64,000 nt of DNA, taken from the NCBI RefSeq assembly GCF_003121295.1, contig NZ_PHNC01000007.1, positions 248,001 through 312,000 on the forward strand, written 5' to 3'. The notes beneath the pieces are model-generated. The model was not told the origin of the DNA. It ran no database searches and worked only from the letters and a program-made list of their open reading frames with translations. A program made the position numbers and the translations under genes. Below are positions 16,899-26,364 of this stretch, in pieces (within the stretch, counting starts at the first letter, position 1; each line of letters opens with the position of its first letter). Source of the stretch: Streptomyces orinoci (GTDB lineage: Bacteria > Actinomycetota > Actinomycetes > Streptomycetales > Streptomycetaceae).

Positions 16899-17711
16899 CT
16901 ACAGAGGCGTGACATAGGCCCCGGAAATGCCGCCATCCACCAGAAACTCGGCGGCGTTGACAAAGGAGGCGTCATCACTGGCCAGGAAGGCCACCGCCGC
17001 GGCGATCTCCTCCGCCTCGGCGAACCGCCCCACCGGTACATGCACCAGCCGTCGCGCGGCCCGCTCCGGGTCCTTGGCGAACAGCTCCTTCAGCAAAGGG
17101 GTGTTGACCGGCCCGGGGCACAGCGCATTGACCCGGATACCCTCGCGGGCGAACTGCACACCCAGTTCCCGGGACATCGCCAGCACCCCGCCCTTGGAGG
17201 CGGTGTAGCTGATCTGGGAGGTGGCAGAGCCCAACACCGCTACAAAGGACGCGGTGTTGATGATGGAGCCCTTGCCCTGGCGCCGCATATAGGGCAAGGC
17301 CGCCTTGCAGCACAGATAGACGGAGGTGAGGTTGACCTCCTGGACCCGCTTCCAGGCGTCCAGCCCGGTGGTGAGGATGGAGTCGTCCTCGGGCGGGGAG
17401 ATCCCGGCGTTGTTGAAGGCGATGTCCACCGAGCCATAGGTGTCGTCGGCGGCCTGGAACAGCGCCTCCACCTGGGCGGAGTCGGTGACATCGGTGCGTA
17501 CGAAGAGACCGCCGGCCTCCTCGGCGGCGGCCTTGCCCGCCTTCTCGTCGATGTCGGCGCAGACGACATGGGCACCTTCGGAGGCCAGCCGGCGGACGGT
17601 GGCCAGGCCGATGCCGCCACCGGCTCCGGTGACCACGGCGGTACGGCCGACGAGCCGGCGGCAGACGGGGGCCTGGTCGGTCGCTTCGGTCATTTTGGTC
17701 ACTTCGGTCAC
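16899..17711 (-). CDS. Short-chain dehydrogenase/reductase (SDR)
   Basis: This is a 270-residue classical SDR with the nucleotide-binding TGAGGGIG (29-36), NNAG (100-103) and the catalytic Ser155, Tyr169 and Lys173 (YTASKG). It is an NAD(P)-dependent oxidoreductase of the FabG-like type; the substrate is unknown. The GTG at 17711 abuts the aldehyde dehydrogenase stop codon. GAGGAG lies 6 bases upstream inside the ALDH gene, so the two are tightly co-transcribed. As the last gene of a glutamine synthetase-like/ALDH/SDR operon it probably oxidises or reduces an intermediate of amine breakdown. Confidence 0.9.
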   Translation of the reverse strand: MTEVTKMTEATDQAPVCRRLVGRTAVVTGAGGGIGLATVRRLASEGAHVVCADIDEKAGKAAAEEAGGLFVRTDVTDSAQVEALFQAADDTYGSVDIAFNNAGISPPEDDSILTTGLDAWKRVQEVNLTSVYLCCKAALPYMRRQGKGSIINTASFVAVLGSATSQISYTASKGGVLAMSRELGVQFAREGIRVNALCPGPVNTPLLKELFAKDPERAARRLVHVPVGRFAEAEEIAAAVAFLASDDASFVNAAEFLVDGGISGAYVTPL

Positions 17712-19073
17712 TTAGAACTCCTCGTTGCTGATGAAGACGTTCTTGGTCTCGGTGAAGGCGGCGAGCGCGCCCGGGCCCAGTTCCCGGCCCAGTCCGGACT
17801 GTTTGAAGCCCCCGAAGGGCGTCCAGTAGCGCACACTGCTATGGGAGTTGACGGAGAGATTGCCCGCCGCCACGGCCCGGGAGACGCGCAGCGCCCGGGA
17901 GATGTCCCTGGTCCACAGCGAGCCGGACAGCCCGTAGTCGGTGGCGTTGGCCAGCCGTACCGCCTCCGCCTCGTCCTCGAAGGGGATGACCACGGCCACC
18001 GGGCCGAAGATCTCCTCCAGAGCGGTGCGGTCGTCCGCGGTGCCCTCCAGCACGGTGGCGGGATACCAGAAGCCCTTGCCGGACGGGGCCTCGCCACGGA
18101 TGGCGGCGGGGGCGGTCTCGGGGACGTAGGACCGTACCCGCTCCCGCTGGGCGGCGGAGATCAACGGGCCCATCCCGGTGGCCGGATCGGCCGGGTCGCC
18201 CACCGTGACGGCGCGTACCGCCGGTTCCAGCAGCTCCATAAAGCGGTCGTAGACGGTGCGCTGGACAAGGATGCGGCTTCGCGCGCAGCAGTCCTGGCCG
18301 GCGTTGTCCAGGAAGGAGCCGGGGGCGGTGGCGGCGGCCCGTTCCAGGTCGGCGTCGGCGAAGACGATATTGGGGCTCTTGCCGCCCAGTTCCAGGGTGA
18401 CCCGCTTCACCTGCCGGGCGCAGCTGGCCATGATCCGTCTGCCCACCGCGGTGGAGCCGGTGAAGACGATCTTGGCGACGCCGGGGTGTCCGACCAGCGC
18501 GTCCCCGGCGACCGGACCGGTGCCGGGCAGCACTTGGAGCAGCCCTTCCGGAATCCCTGCCTCCAGGGCGAGTTCGGCCAGGCGCAGCGCGGTGAGCGGA
18601 GTGGTTTCGGCCGGTTTGACCAGTACGGCGTTCCCGGCGGCCAGGGCGGGGGCGAAGCCCCAGGCGGCGATGGGCATGGGGAAGTTCCAGGGCACGATCA
18701 CCGCGATCACCCCCAGGGGTTCCTGGAAGGTGACGTTCAGGCCGCCGGAGACCGGGATCTGCTGTCCGGTGAGCCGTTCCACTCCCCCGGCGGCATAGTC
18801 CAGCAGGTCCCGGACGTTGCCCGCCTCCCAGCGGGCGTTGCCGATGGGGTGGCCGGCCTCGCGGACCTCCAGAAGGGCGAGTTCCTCCAGGTGTTGATCG
18901 ACGGTGGCGGCGAACCGCCGGAGCAGCCGGGCGCGTTCGCCGGGGGCCAGCGCGGCCCAGGACCGCTGGGCGGTGGCGGCCCGGCGGACGGCGGCGTCCA
19001 CATCCTCGGCGGTGGCGGCCGGCACGGTGGCGATGACTTCTTCGGTGGCGGGGTTGAGGATGGCAAGCTGCAC
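17712..19073 (-). CDS. NAD(P)-dependent aldehyde dehydrogenase of an amine-catabolic operon
   Basis: This is a 453-residue ALDH with the full catalytic set: Lys153 (VLVKPAE), Glu228 (LELGGKSPN) and nucleophile Cys262 (NAGQDCCARSR). It oxidises an aldehyde to a carboxylate. In this operon the substrate is expected to be a gamma-glutamyl-amino-aldehyde or similar. The GTG at 19073 was chosen, with AAGGA about 10 bases before it. The gap to the glutamine synthetase-like stop is 14 bases. The N terminus (VQLAILNPATEEV) is short compared with many ALDHs but includes the conserved ILNPATEE. Confidence 0.9.
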   Translation of the reverse strand: MQLAILNPATEEVIATVPAATAEDVDAAVRRAATAQRSWAALAPGERARLLRRFAATVDQHLEELALLEVREAGHPIGNARWEAGNVRDLLDYAAGGVERLTGQQIPVSGGLNVTFQEPLGVIAVIVPWNFPMPIAAWGFAPALAAGNAVLVKPAETTPLTALRLAELALEAGIPEGLLQVLPGTGPVAGDALVGHPGVAKIVFTGSTAVGRRIMASCARQVKRVTLELGGKSPNIVFADADLERAAATAPGSFLDNAGQDCCARSRILVQRTVYDRFMELLEPAVRAVTVGDPADPATGMGPLISAAQRERVRSYVPETAPAAIRGEAPSGKGFWYPATVLEGTADDRTALEEIFGPVAVVIPFEDEAEAVRLANATDYGLSGSLWTRDISRALRVSRAVAAGNLSVNSHSSVRYWTPFGGFKQSGLGRELGPGALAAFTETKNVFISNEEF

Positions 19074-19087
19074 TGCTGTTGGTGTCC

Positions 19088-20455
19088 TTACATGCGCTCG
19101 AAGGAACGGAACCGCTCCCAGTCGGTCACCGCGGTGTCGTACGCCTGCTGTTCGACCCGCGCCATATTGAGGTAGTGCTCCACCACCTCGTCGCCGAAGG
19201 CGGCCCTGGCCAGTTCGCTGTTCTCCCACAGCTCGGCCGCCTCGCGCAGGGTGGCCGGTACGTGCTGGGCGTTGCCCCGGTAGGCGTTGCCGGTGCACAC
19301 CTCGGGCAGCTCCAACTCCCGTTCCACGCCGTGCAGTCCGGCGGCGACCATGCCGGCGACGGCCAGATAGGGGTTGACATCGCCGCCGGGCAGGCGGTTC
19401 TCGAAGCGGTGCGAGGGGCCATGGCCGACCACCCGCAGGGCGCAGGTGCGGTTGTCCGGCCCCCAGGCCACGGCGGTGGGGGCGAAGGAGCCGGGCCGGA
19501 AGCGCTTATAGGAGTTGATGTTGGGGGCGTAGAGCAGGGTGAACTCCCGCAGGGCGGCCAGCTGTCCGGCCAGGAAATGGCGCATCGTCCGGGACATCCC
19601 GTAGGGGCCGTCCTTGTCGGCGAGCACCGGCCGGCCCGCCGCATCGCGCAGCGAGAGATGGATATGGCAGGAGTTGCCCTCACGCTCATCGAACTTGGCC
19701 ATAAAGGTGAGCGCCATGCCCTCCTGGGCGGCGATCTCCTTGGCCCCGGTCTTGTAAACCGTGTGCTGGTCACAGGTGGTGAGCGCCTCGGCATAGCGGA
19801 AGGCGATCTCATGCTGGCCCAGATTGCACTCGCCCTTGGCGGATTCCACGGTCATCCCGGCGGCGCCCATCTCATTGCGTATCCGGCGCAGCAGCGGCTC
19901 CACCCGGCCGGTGCCCAGCACCGAGTAGTCGCAGTTGTACTGGTTGGCCGGGGTGAGGTCGCGATAGGCGCTGTTCCAGGCGGATTCATAGCTGTCCCGG
20001 AAGACCATGAACTCCAGCTCGGTGCCCGCATAGGCGCTCCAGCCGCGCTCGGCCAGCCGGTCCAGCTGGCGGCGCAGTATCTGGCGGGGCGAGGCGAGCA
20101 CCGGGGAGCCGTCGTGCCAGGCGAGGTCGGCGGTGAGCAGGGCGGTGCCGGGGTTCCAGGGGGTGCGGCGCAGGGTGGCCAGGTCGCCGTGCATGGCGAA
20201 GTCGCCATAGCCGCGCTCCCAGGAGGACATGGCATAGCCCTCCACGGTGTTCATCTCGGCGTCCACCGCGAGCAGATAGTTGCATCCCTCGGTGCCGTGC
20301 TCCAGGACCTCGTCCAGGAAGAACCGGGCGGCGAACCGCTTGCCCTGCAGCCGTCCCTGCATATCGGTGAAGGCCAGGACGACGGTGTCGATCTCCCCGG
20401 AGTCCACGAGCCGGCGCAGCTCTTCAATGGTGAGCGGGGGCGTACGGTCAGCCAC
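19088..20455 (-). CDS. Glutamine synthetase-like gamma-glutamyl-amine ligase (GlnA4 type)
   Basis: This is a 455-residue GS-fold enzyme. The catalytic landmarks are GTELEFMVF, the metal ligands in ESAKGECNLGQHEIAFRY, EGNSCHIHLS and RFENRLPGGDVNPYL. There is no clear adenylylation tyrosine, unlike GlnA. Proteins in this position in S. coelicolor (GlnA4) have been described as gamma-glutamylethanolamide synthetases and do not make glutamine; the neighbours here (ALDH, SDR, gamma-glutamyl hydrolase) agree with such a role. The GTG at 20455 has GGGAGG 8 bases upstream. The gene is first in the operon, divergent from a GntR regulator, and probably under its control. Confidence 0.88.
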   Translation of the reverse strand: MADRTPPLTIEELRRLVDSGEIDTVVLAFTDMQGRLQGKRFAARFFLDEVLEHGTEGCNYLLAVDAEMNTVEGYAMSSWERGYGDFAMHGDLATLRRTPWNPGTALLTADLAWHDGSPVLASPRQILRRQLDRLAERGWSAYAGTELEFMVFRDSYESAWNSAYRDLTPANQYNCDYSVLGTGRVEPLLRRIRNEMGAAGMTVESAKGECNLGQHEIAFRYAEALTTCDQHTVYKTGAKEIAAQEGMALTFMAKFDEREGNSCHIHLSLRDAAGRPVLADKDGPYGMSRTMRHFLAGQLAALREFTLLYAPNINSYKRFRPGSFAPTAVAWGPDNRTCALRVVGHGPSHRFENRLPGGDVNPYLAVAGMVAAGLHGVERELELPEVCTGNAYRGNAQHVPATLREAAELWENSELARAAFGDEVVEHYLNMARVEQQAYDTAVTDWERFRSFERM

Positions 20456-20500
20456 GTGAGGTGCCTCCCTGTCGGTACGACCGGAGGCTTTAAGGTATGC

Positions 20501-20531
20501 CGACAAACCATTGGCTGGGAAGGGTTTGTCG
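20501..20531. promoter_or_regulatory. Inverted-repeat operator between the GS-like and GntR genes
   Basis: CGACAAACC (20501-20509) and GGTTTGTCG (20523-20531) are perfect 9-bp inverted repeats with a 13-base spacer. The right arm touches the ATG of the GntR gene. The left arm lies 46 bases from the GS-like start. This suggests one regulator controlling both directions. Confidence 0.65.
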
Positions 20532-21254
20532 ATGAACGCGAGTGCGGTGGAACGGCTTTCACCGGTGCTGCGCCCGGTGCGGGCGGGCAATGGCTTTGAG
20601 GAGGCCCTGGAGCAGATACTCCAGGTCATCAGGCTCGGCCTGGTAGCCGATGGTGAACGTCTGCCTTCCGAAAGGGAGTTGGCGGAGCTGCTGCGGATCA
20701 GCCGGGTGACCTTGCGCGAGGTGCTCAAGGTACTCCAGGAGCAGGGGCTGGTGGAGAGCCGCCGGGGCCGTTACGGCGGCACCTTTGTCCATACCCCCCG
20801 AACCGCCCCGGACTCCGCGGAGTTGCGGCGCCGGGTGACGGATGTGGACGTGGAGGACGTGCTGCGCTTCCGCGAGGTGCTGGAAGTGGGAGCGGCGGAG
20901 CTCTGCGCCGCACACGAACTGACGGCTGATCAGTCCGGTCGGCTGCGGGAGGCGCTGGCCGCCACCGAGGACGCCCCGCTGGCCGACTACCGGCGGCGGG
21001 ACACCCTGCTTCATCTCGCGCTGGCCGAACTGTCCGGCTCGCCCTCGCTGGCCGAGCGGTACGCGGCCGTACGCGCCACGGTCAACGAGCTGTTGGACTG
21101 CATTCCCCTGCTGGTACGCAATCTGGAGCATTCTCAGCGGCAGCACACCGCGCTGGTGGAGGCGGTGCTGGACGGCGACCCGGACGGGGCGCGCGAGATG
21201 ATGCGCGAGCACTGCTCGGGCACGGCGGCGCTGCTGCGGGGGTTCCTCGGCTGA
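20532..21254 (+). CDS. GntR-family (FadR-type) transcriptional regulator
   Basis: This is a 240-residue regulator. The winged helix-turn-helix (residues ~15-85) has the GntR signature (ERLPSERELAELLRISRVTL and EVLKVLQEQGLVESRRG). An all-helical FCD ligand-binding domain follows (DVLRFREVLEVGAAELCA, then the metal-ligand-like H at YRRRDTLLHLALAELSG and HTALVEAVLDGD). It is divergent from the GS-like operon and probably represses it until an amine or gamma-glutamyl derivative is sensed. The ATG at 20532 has GGGAAGG 8 bases upstream. Confidence 0.92.
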   Translation: MNASAVERLSPVLRPVRAGNGFEEALEQILQVIRLGLVADGERLPSERELAELLRISRVTLREVLKVLQEQGLVESRRGRYGGTFVHTPRTAPDSAELRRRVTDVDVEDVLRFREVLEVGAAELCAAHELTADQSGRLREALAATEDAPLADYRRRDTLLHLALAELSGSPSLAERYAAVRATVNELLDCIPLLVRNLEHSQRQHTALVEAVLDGDPDGAREMMREHCSGTAALLRGFLG

Positions 21255-21372
21255 GCGCCCCCCTCACCTGTCCGTCAACCTGGCCGTCCGGCCGGGGACT
21301 TGTGCCGTGATCCCCTCGCCGCAAAGGTAGTCTCACGGACCATTGCCTCGCCGGACGAAGGGGAGCAGGACC

Positions 21373-22080
21373 TTGCCCAGCCAGCCGCTGATCGGCGTCA
21401 CCACCTATTTCACCCGGGCCCGCTGGGGCGCCGCCTGGGATCTGCGTGCGGCGCTGCTGCCGGGCGACTATCCGCACCATATCCAGCGCGCGGGCGGGCT
21501 GGCGGTGATGCTCCCGCCGGACGATCCGGCCACCGCCGAGGCCTTGGTGCGGCGGCTGGACGGGCTGGTCCTGGCGGGCGGCGAGGACCTGGACCCGGCA
21601 CTGTACGGCGCAACCCCGCACCCGCGTACCGGCCCTCCGGTCCCGGAGCGCGACCGCTGGGAACTGGCGCTGCTGGACGCGGCGTTGCGGCAGGGCGTCC
21701 CGCTGCTGGGGATCTGCCGGGGCATGCAGCTGATGAACGTCCATGCCGGTGGCGCGCTCAATCAGCATCTGCCCGAGACGGTCGGGCACAAGGACCACAA
21801 CCCCCGGGTCGGTGTCTTCTCCCACCATCGGGTGGAACCGGTGGCCTGGACGCGCATGGGCCAGCTCCTGGCCGCGCCCGCCCAGGTGGCCACCCACCAT
21901 CACCAGGGGGTCTCCCGGCTGGGCACGGGTCTGATCGCCTCCGCGCACGCGGAGGATGGCACGATCGAGGCGATCGAATACCCCGGCGACTGCTTCCGGG
22001 TGGGTGTCCAGTGGCACCCCGAGGCCGACGACGACCTCCGCGTCATCACCGCCCTGATCCACGCCACGACCGCCCGGTAG
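21373..22080 (+). CDS. Class I glutamine amidotransferase-like gamma-glutamyl hydrolase (peptidase C26, PuuD-like)
   Basis: This is a 235-residue enzyme with the nucleophile Cys in LLGICRGMQLMN and the His/Glu pair in VGVQWHPEADDD. The oxyanion region is GLVLAGGEDLDP. PuuD-type enzymes cleave gamma-glutamyl amides to glutamate, which is the step expected after the GS-like ligase and ALDH. The TTG at 21373 is favoured because GGGGAG lies 7 bases before it; a TTG at 21343 has no such site. It lies 118 bases after the GntR gene in the same direction and may be co-transcribed with it. Confidence 0.88.
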   Translation: MPSQPLIGVTTYFTRARWGAAWDLRAALLPGDYPHHIQRAGGLAVMLPPDDPATAEALVRRLDGLVLAGGEDLDPALYGATPHPRTGPPVPERDRWELALLDAALRQGVPLLGICRGMQLMNVHAGGALNQHLPETVGHKDHNPRVGVFSHHRVEPVAWTRMGQLLAAPAQVATHHHQGVSRLGTGLIASAHAEDGTIEAIEYPGDCFRVGVQWHPEADDDLRVITALIHATTAR

Positions 22081-22090
22081 GGGACCCGTT

Positions 22091-22127
22091 CAGGCGCGCG
22101 AGGAACTGCGCGACCAGCCACGCACAG
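22091..22127. repeat. Isolated copy of the interspersed repeat found at 10988-11225
   Basis: CAGGCGCGCGAGGAACTGCG followed by CGACCAGCCACGCACAGC matches the core of the four-unit array, with a shortened 5' end. It begins 11 bases after the stop codon of the gamma-glutamyl hydrolase gene. Confidence 0.75.
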
Positions 22128-22205
22128 CCTGCAGCCGAACAGGGAAGGTCGTCGGCAGACGCCGTTTCATTGCCGGGTGCGGCCCGGTGGGCGTTGTGCC
22201 CACCC

Positions 22206-22235
22206 TCCCCCAGCTACCGCTGGGAGGTGCCCCCA
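22206..22235. repeat. Interspersed hairpin repeat, copy 2
   Basis: The 30-bp element matches 5567-5596 with one mismatch, in the same orientation. The stem is CCCAGC-TACC-GCTGGG. It lies in the 257-base gap between the hydrolase gene and the LysR gene; the rest of that gap (22081-22337) holds no gene. Confidence 0.75.
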
Positions 22236-22337
22236 TCGCCCTGCGGAACGCCTGCCCACAACGCGGCGGGGCTGCTCGGCGAAGGCGCGACCAACCCAAG
22301 CGGCCCGTACCCGGAACACAACGCAACCACGAAGCGC

Positions 22338-23261
22338 TCACCCCCGGGTGAGGGCCAGCAATTCGCGGGCGGGCCCAACGGGCCGATGGCCCAGAGGCCA
22401 AACCGCCCGCAGATCACGACGCAACCGCAGGCCCGCGACCGGCACCTCCACCAGCCGGCGCGCCGCCAGCTCCTCCCCCACCGCCAGTTCGCTGAGCACC
22501 GACGGCCCGGCTCCGCTCACCACCGCCGCCTTGACGGCCGTGGTGGAGGCCAGTTCCAGCAGCGGCCGGGCCGGGCCGCCCCGCCCGGCCAGTGCGGCGT
22601 CCAGCACCTGCCGCGTCCCGGACCCCCGCTCCCTGAGGATCAGCGGCGCCGCGGCCAGCTCCTCCGCCTCCAGTGGTTTCCGCCGCCGGGACCAGGGCCG
22701 GCCCGGCGCGGTGACCACCACCAGCCGGTCATGGCCGATCACCGCACCGTCCAGACCGGCCGGGACCTCCAGCCCCTCCACAAAGCCCAGGTCCGCCTCC
22801 CCGGACAGCAGCCGTGCCGCGACCGCGGCGGAGTTCCCGGCGTACAGCGACACCGCCGTGCCCGGCCGCTCCATACGCAGCGCGACCAGCCACCCGGGCA
22901 GCAGGTACTCGGCGATGGTCATGCTGGCCGCCACCCGCAGCCGCGAGTCCCGCCGGGTGCGCAGCGCCTGCGCACCGGCGTCCAGCGCCTCGGCCGCCTC
23001 CACCACCCGCCGCGCCCAGTCGGTGACCAGCACCCCGGCGTCGGTGAGCCGGGAGCCGCGCGGTGAGCGCTCCACCAGGGCCACCCCGAGCAACCGCTCC
23101 ATGCTGCGGATCCGGCCGCTGGCGGCGGGCTGGCTGATGCCCAGTTCCCGCGCCGCCCGCCCCAGGCTGCCCAGCCGGGCCACCGCCAGCAGCAGCTCCA
23201 GGGCGCCCAGATCGGGCACCCGGTGCGCCAGTGGGACGGTGATCGGCCGGTCCTCGCTCAT
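22338..23261 (-). CDS. LysR-family transcriptional regulator
   Basis: This is a 307-residue LysR regulator. The N-terminal HTH (LELLLAVARLGSLGRAAREL then GISQPAASGRIRSMERLLG) is followed by a periplasmic-binding-protein-like effector domain. The HTH starts about 18 residues in. It is divergent from the TehA-type channel gene with a 71-base gap containing a 12-bp palindrome, the standard arrangement for a LysR regulator and its target. The effector is unknown; sulfite or a dicarboxylate would fit the neighbouring channel family. Confidence 0.92.
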   Translation of the reverse strand: MSEDRPITVPLAHRVPDLGALELLLAVARLGSLGRAARELGISQPAASGRIRSMERLLGVALVERSPRGSRLTDAGVLVTDWARRVVEAAEALDAGAQALRTRRDSRLRVAASMTIAEYLLPGWLVALRMERPGTAVSLYAGNSAAVAARLLSGEADLGFVEGLEVPAGLDGAVIGHDRLVVVTAPGRPWSRRRKPLEAEELAAAPLILRERGSGTRQVLDAALAGRGGPARPLLELASTTAVKAAVVSGAGPSVLSELAVGEELAARRLVEVPVAGLRLRRDLRAVWPLGHRPVGPARELLALTRG

Positions 23262-23271
23262 AACCCCAGGT

Positions 23272-23283
23272 TATGCCGTCATA
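23272..23283. promoter_or_regulatory. Palindrome in the LysR/TehA intergenic region
   Basis: TATGCCGTCATA has perfect 4-bp arms. It is T-N10-A, close to the T-N11-A form of LysR sites. It is 11 bases upstream of the LysR start. Confidence 0.35.
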
Positions 23284-23332
23284 GGGAAGAAGGGCCTGGT
23301 GAGGGCGCTGATGGCCAGGAGACGCTGGCTGT

Positions 23333-24478
23333 ATGACCACCCTTGTACAACCCGGTACCACCCCCCTGCCGCGAGCCGGGGAAACGCTTCGGCACTTCGG
23401 CCCCAACTGGTACGCCACCGTGATGGGCACCGCCATCGTCGCGGCCGCCGGTGCCGCACTGCCGACGCGGCCGCCGGAAAGCTTTCTGCGGGTGGTCTGG
23501 GCGCTGTCGGCACTGCTGCTGCTCGGCGTGCTGGTGGCCCGCGCCGGGCACTGGGCGCGCCACCGCGACCAGGGAGTGCGGCACCTGGCGGACCCGGCCG
23601 TCGCCCCGTTCTACGGTTGTCTGGCGATGGCCCTGCTCGCGGTGGGCGGGGCGACCCTCTCGGTGGGCTCCGCCGTGCTCGGCCGGCGGACGGCGGTGGC
23701 CGCCGACGGCGCGCTGTGGCTGACCGGCACGGTACTGGGCCTGGCCGCTGCGGCCGGTATCCCCTATCTGATGGTCACCCGGCACCGGGTCGAGCCGGGC
23801 AGCGCCTCCCCGGTGTGGCTGCTGCCGGTGGTGGCACCGATGGTGTCCGCCGCGCTGGGCCCGGCCCTGGTGGAGCACCTGCCGGCCGGGCAGTGGCGGG
23901 AGGCCCTGCTGCTGGGCTGCTATGCCCTGTTCGGCCTGAGTCTGCTGATGACGCTGCTCCTACTGCCGCTGGTGTTCTCCCGGCTGATCCACCATGGCCC
24001 GCTGCCGGCCGCCCTCACCCCCGCGCTGTTTCTGGTGCTCGGCCCGCTGGGCCAGTCCACCACGGCGGTCAACAACCTGGCGGATGCGGCGCGTTACGCG
24101 GTCGGCGCGCCCCTGGTGCGCGCGATGGGCGCCTTCGCGGTGCTCTATGGGGTGCCGGTGACCGGCTTCGCCCTGCTCTGGCTGGCTTTCGCCACCGCGA
24201 TGGTGGTGCGGGCGGCGCGACGTGGAATGAGCTTCTCCATGACCTGGTGGGCCTTTACCTTCCCCCTGGGCACCTGTGTCACGGGCGCCGCGGGGCTCTC
24301 CCGCCACACCGGTTTGCATGCCTTCGGCTGGCTGGCGTTGGGGCTGTACGCACTGCTGGTGGCCGCCTGGGCCACCGCCTCGGCTCGTACCCTGTCCGGG
24401 CTGTTCAGCGGACGGCTGCTCGCAGCGCCGCGCCCAGCACCTGTGGTGCCTGCCCCAACGACGGCCCGTACCAGGTGA
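23333..24478 (+). CDS. TehA/SLAC1-family anion channel or exporter
   Basis: This 381-residue integral membrane protein has about ten hydrophobic segments. The opening HFGPNWYATVMGTAIVAAA is the signature of the voltage-dependent anion channel family (TehA, SLAC1, Mae1, Ssu1). A conserved Phe-containing pore region lies later (MSFSMTWWAFTFPLGT). Members move dicarboxylates, sulfite, tellurite-related or other anions; which one applies here is not evident. The divergent LysR gene is the likely regulator. Its last 74 bases overlap the 3' end of the convergent BtuF-like gene, and the C-terminal Pro/Ala tail there is poorly conserved in character. Confidence 0.88.
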   Translation: MTTLVQPGTTPLPRAGETLRHFGPNWYATVMGTAIVAAAGAALPTRPPESFLRVVWALSALLLLGVLVARAGHWARHRDQGVRHLADPAVAPFYGCLAMALLAVGGATLSVGSAVLGRRTAVAADGALWLTGTVLGLAAAAGIPYLMVTRHRVEPGSASPVWLLPVVAPMVSAALGPALVEHLPAGQWREALLLGCYALFGLSLLMTLLLLPLVFSRLIHHGPLPAALTPALFLVLGPLGQSTTAVNNLADAARYAVGAPLVRAMGAFAVLYGVPVTGFALLWLAFATAMVVRAARRGMSFSMTWWAFTFPLGTCVTGAAGLSRHTGLHAFGWLALGLYALLVAAWATASARTLSGLFSGRLLAAPRPAPVVPAPTTARTR

Positions 24479-25133
24479 GATGGCGCCCGCTGACCAGCGC
24501 CGACGGGATCCCGGGAAATGCCTCGGGCCCGTCGTCCCGGCTGAAGCGGTAGGGCTCGTCGGGGAGTACCACCAAGTCGGCGCCGGACGCGGTCAACTCC
24601 GGCAGCGGAACGCGGGGATAGCGCTCGGCGTGCCCGGCGTGAACATTGGTCACCCCGAGCCGGGCCAGGACGTCCCCGGCGAAGGTGTCCCGGCCCAGCA
24701 CCATCCAGGGGCGGCGCCACACCGGAACCACGGCCCGCAGCGGCGGTGTCACCGGCCGGACCTCCCGCCAGGTCTGGCGTGCCTCGTCCAGCCAGCCGGG
24801 ACGGGCCAGACCGCAGCCCGTCACCAGCACCCGTTCGAGCTCTCCGAATCCCTGCTCAAGGGACCGGACTTCGGTCACCATCACCCGCACTCCGGCGGCG
24901 CGCAGCGCGGCCAGGTCGGCCGGGCGGTTCTCCTCCTCGTTGGCCACCACCAGGTCCGGCGCGAGCGCGGCGATCCGCACCACATCAGGGTTCTTGGTGC
25001 CGCCGATGCGCAGCACATCGAGCCCGGCCGGCTGCTCGCACCAGTCGGTGGCGGCGAGCAGCAGACCGGGCTCGGTGACGGCGATCGCCTCGGTGAGGGA
25101 GGGGACCAGGGAGACGACTCGGCGAACGGTCAT
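24405..25133 (-). CDS. BtuF-like helical-backbone metal-receptor protein without signal peptide
   Basis: This is a 242-residue protein of the periplasmic-binding-protein class III fold. The start MTVRRVVSLVPSLTEAI matches the cobalamin-binding BtuF/FepB-like family (VVSLVPSxTE). ALAPDLVVANEEENR follows, where the usual LxPDLVL segment lies. It lacks any signal peptide or lipobox, so it should be cytoplasmic. Such orphan versions are widespread in actinobacteria, and the ligand is not known. The gene starts 25 bases after the Rpf-like gene ends, in the same direction and without a terminator between them. The end is convergent with and overlaps the TehA gene. Confidence 0.82.
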   Translation of the reverse strand: MTVRRVVSLVPSLTEAIAVTEPGLLLAATDWCEQPAGLDVLRIGGTKNPDVVRIAALAPDLVVANEEENRPADLAALRAAGVRVMVTEVRSLEQGFGELERVLVTGCGLARPGWLDEARQTWREVRPVTPPLRAVVPVWRRPWMVLGRDTFAGDVLARLGVTNVHAGHAERYPRVPLPELTASGADLVVLPDEPYRFSRDDGPEAFPGIPSALVSGRHLTWYGPSLGQAPQVLGAALRAAVR

Positions 25134-25158
25134 CTGTCCACAGTACGCAGCCTCGCTG

Positions 25159-26328
<1,170 letters not shown>

Positions 26329-26364
26329 TTACCTACTCTTTGAGGGGTGGTGGGGTGGTGCGGA

